DNA from: Firmicutes bacterium AM55-24TS
Lineage (GTDB): Bacteria > Bacillota > Clostridia > UBA1381
DNA length: 7,158 bases
Direction of reading: 5' to 3'
Assembly (NCBI GenBank): GCA_003460745.1
Contig: QTVU01000081.1
Location: 1 to 7,158, forward strand
Positions within the stretch are counted from its first letter, which is position 1; every line of letters begins with the position of its first letter. Shown one piece after another: positions 7,027 through 7,158 of the stretch. The translations under genes were made by a program, and so were the position numbers. Below the pieces are notes generated by a model that was given only the letters and a program-made list of their open reading frames with translations, was not told where the DNA came from and ran no database searches.

Positions 7027-7158
7027 ATTTCCCAAAAACTTTTAGCATAAAATCGGAATTTGTGGAGAGATTTCTTGAACTTTCCTTATTTTACGGGCTT
7101 TCCAGCCCCTTAAATAGTGAAATGATATGTATTTTCCCTTATTTTTGACCTTATGCGG
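7027..7158. other. Unassigned right edge with a small hairpin
   Basis: No gene is recognised in these 132 bases. A 5-bp GC-rich hairpin, GGGCT/AGCCC (7095-7099 and 7104-7108), closes on a 4-nt loop that reads GGAA, a GNRA-type loop, on the minus strand. No T tract follows, so it is not a typical terminator. CCTTATTTT occurs twice (7084-7092 and 7137-7145). On the minus strand one frame is open from the window edge to a stop at 7044-7042 (38 codons, Lys/Arg-rich). That could be the end of a convergent gene or chance. Confidence 0.3.

Noticed and set aside
1..7158. CRISPR array, insertion sequence, tRNA or phage genes
   Set aside because: No regularly spaced repeats, transposase or integrase motifs, or cloverleaf folds were seen on either strand; the only short repeats are the operator pair and minor AT-rich motifs.

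Overview
The window is AT-rich and Gram-positive in style. It has strong AGGAGG-type ribosome sites, sigma-A-type promoters, Sec signal peptides without a lipobox, and S-layer homology (SLH) repeats on a secreted protein. This points to a member of the Clostridia (Bacillota), most plausibly a plant-fibre-degrading gut or rumen species. No 16S rRNA or other taxonomic marker is present, so the assignment is an inference.

Layout: (1) 1-115 is an upstream region with an extended -10 promoter. (2) 116-2203 (+) encodes a secreted, SLH-anchored protein with a helical N-terminal region, a GH26-like barrel, an Ig-like domain and SLH repeats; it starts on TTG. (3) 2204-2255 holds a bidirectional terminator shared with the convergent gene. 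(4) 2256-3137 (-) encodes an AraC-family regulator. (5) 3138-3325 is a compact divergent control region. It carries the araC promoter, two perfect 11-bp direct repeats exactly 21 bp apart, and the promoter of the next gene. (6) 3326-6988 (+) encodes a 1220-residue secreted GH127/GH146-type beta-L-arabinofuranosidase with LamG and Ig-like modules. (7) 6989-7158 holds a terminator and then about 130 bases with no identified gene.

How the parts fit together (inference): this is a small polysaccharide-degradation locus for arabinose-decorated plant cell-wall material. The AraC regulator probably senses a sugar or oligosaccharide and activates the divergent arabinofuranosidase gene through the paired repeats next to its -35 box. 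The GH26-like protein would act at the cell surface, held by its SLH repeats. The arabinofuranosidase has no visible anchor. No transporter or intracellular sugar-metabolism gene lies in the window.

I see no CRISPR array, transposase, tRNA, rRNA or phage gene, and nothing that clearly represents a new kind of system. The most noteworthy items are the operator geometry, the altered active-site motif of the GH26-like protein, the multi-module arabinofuranosidase with its unnamed C-terminal tail, and the unexplained right edge.
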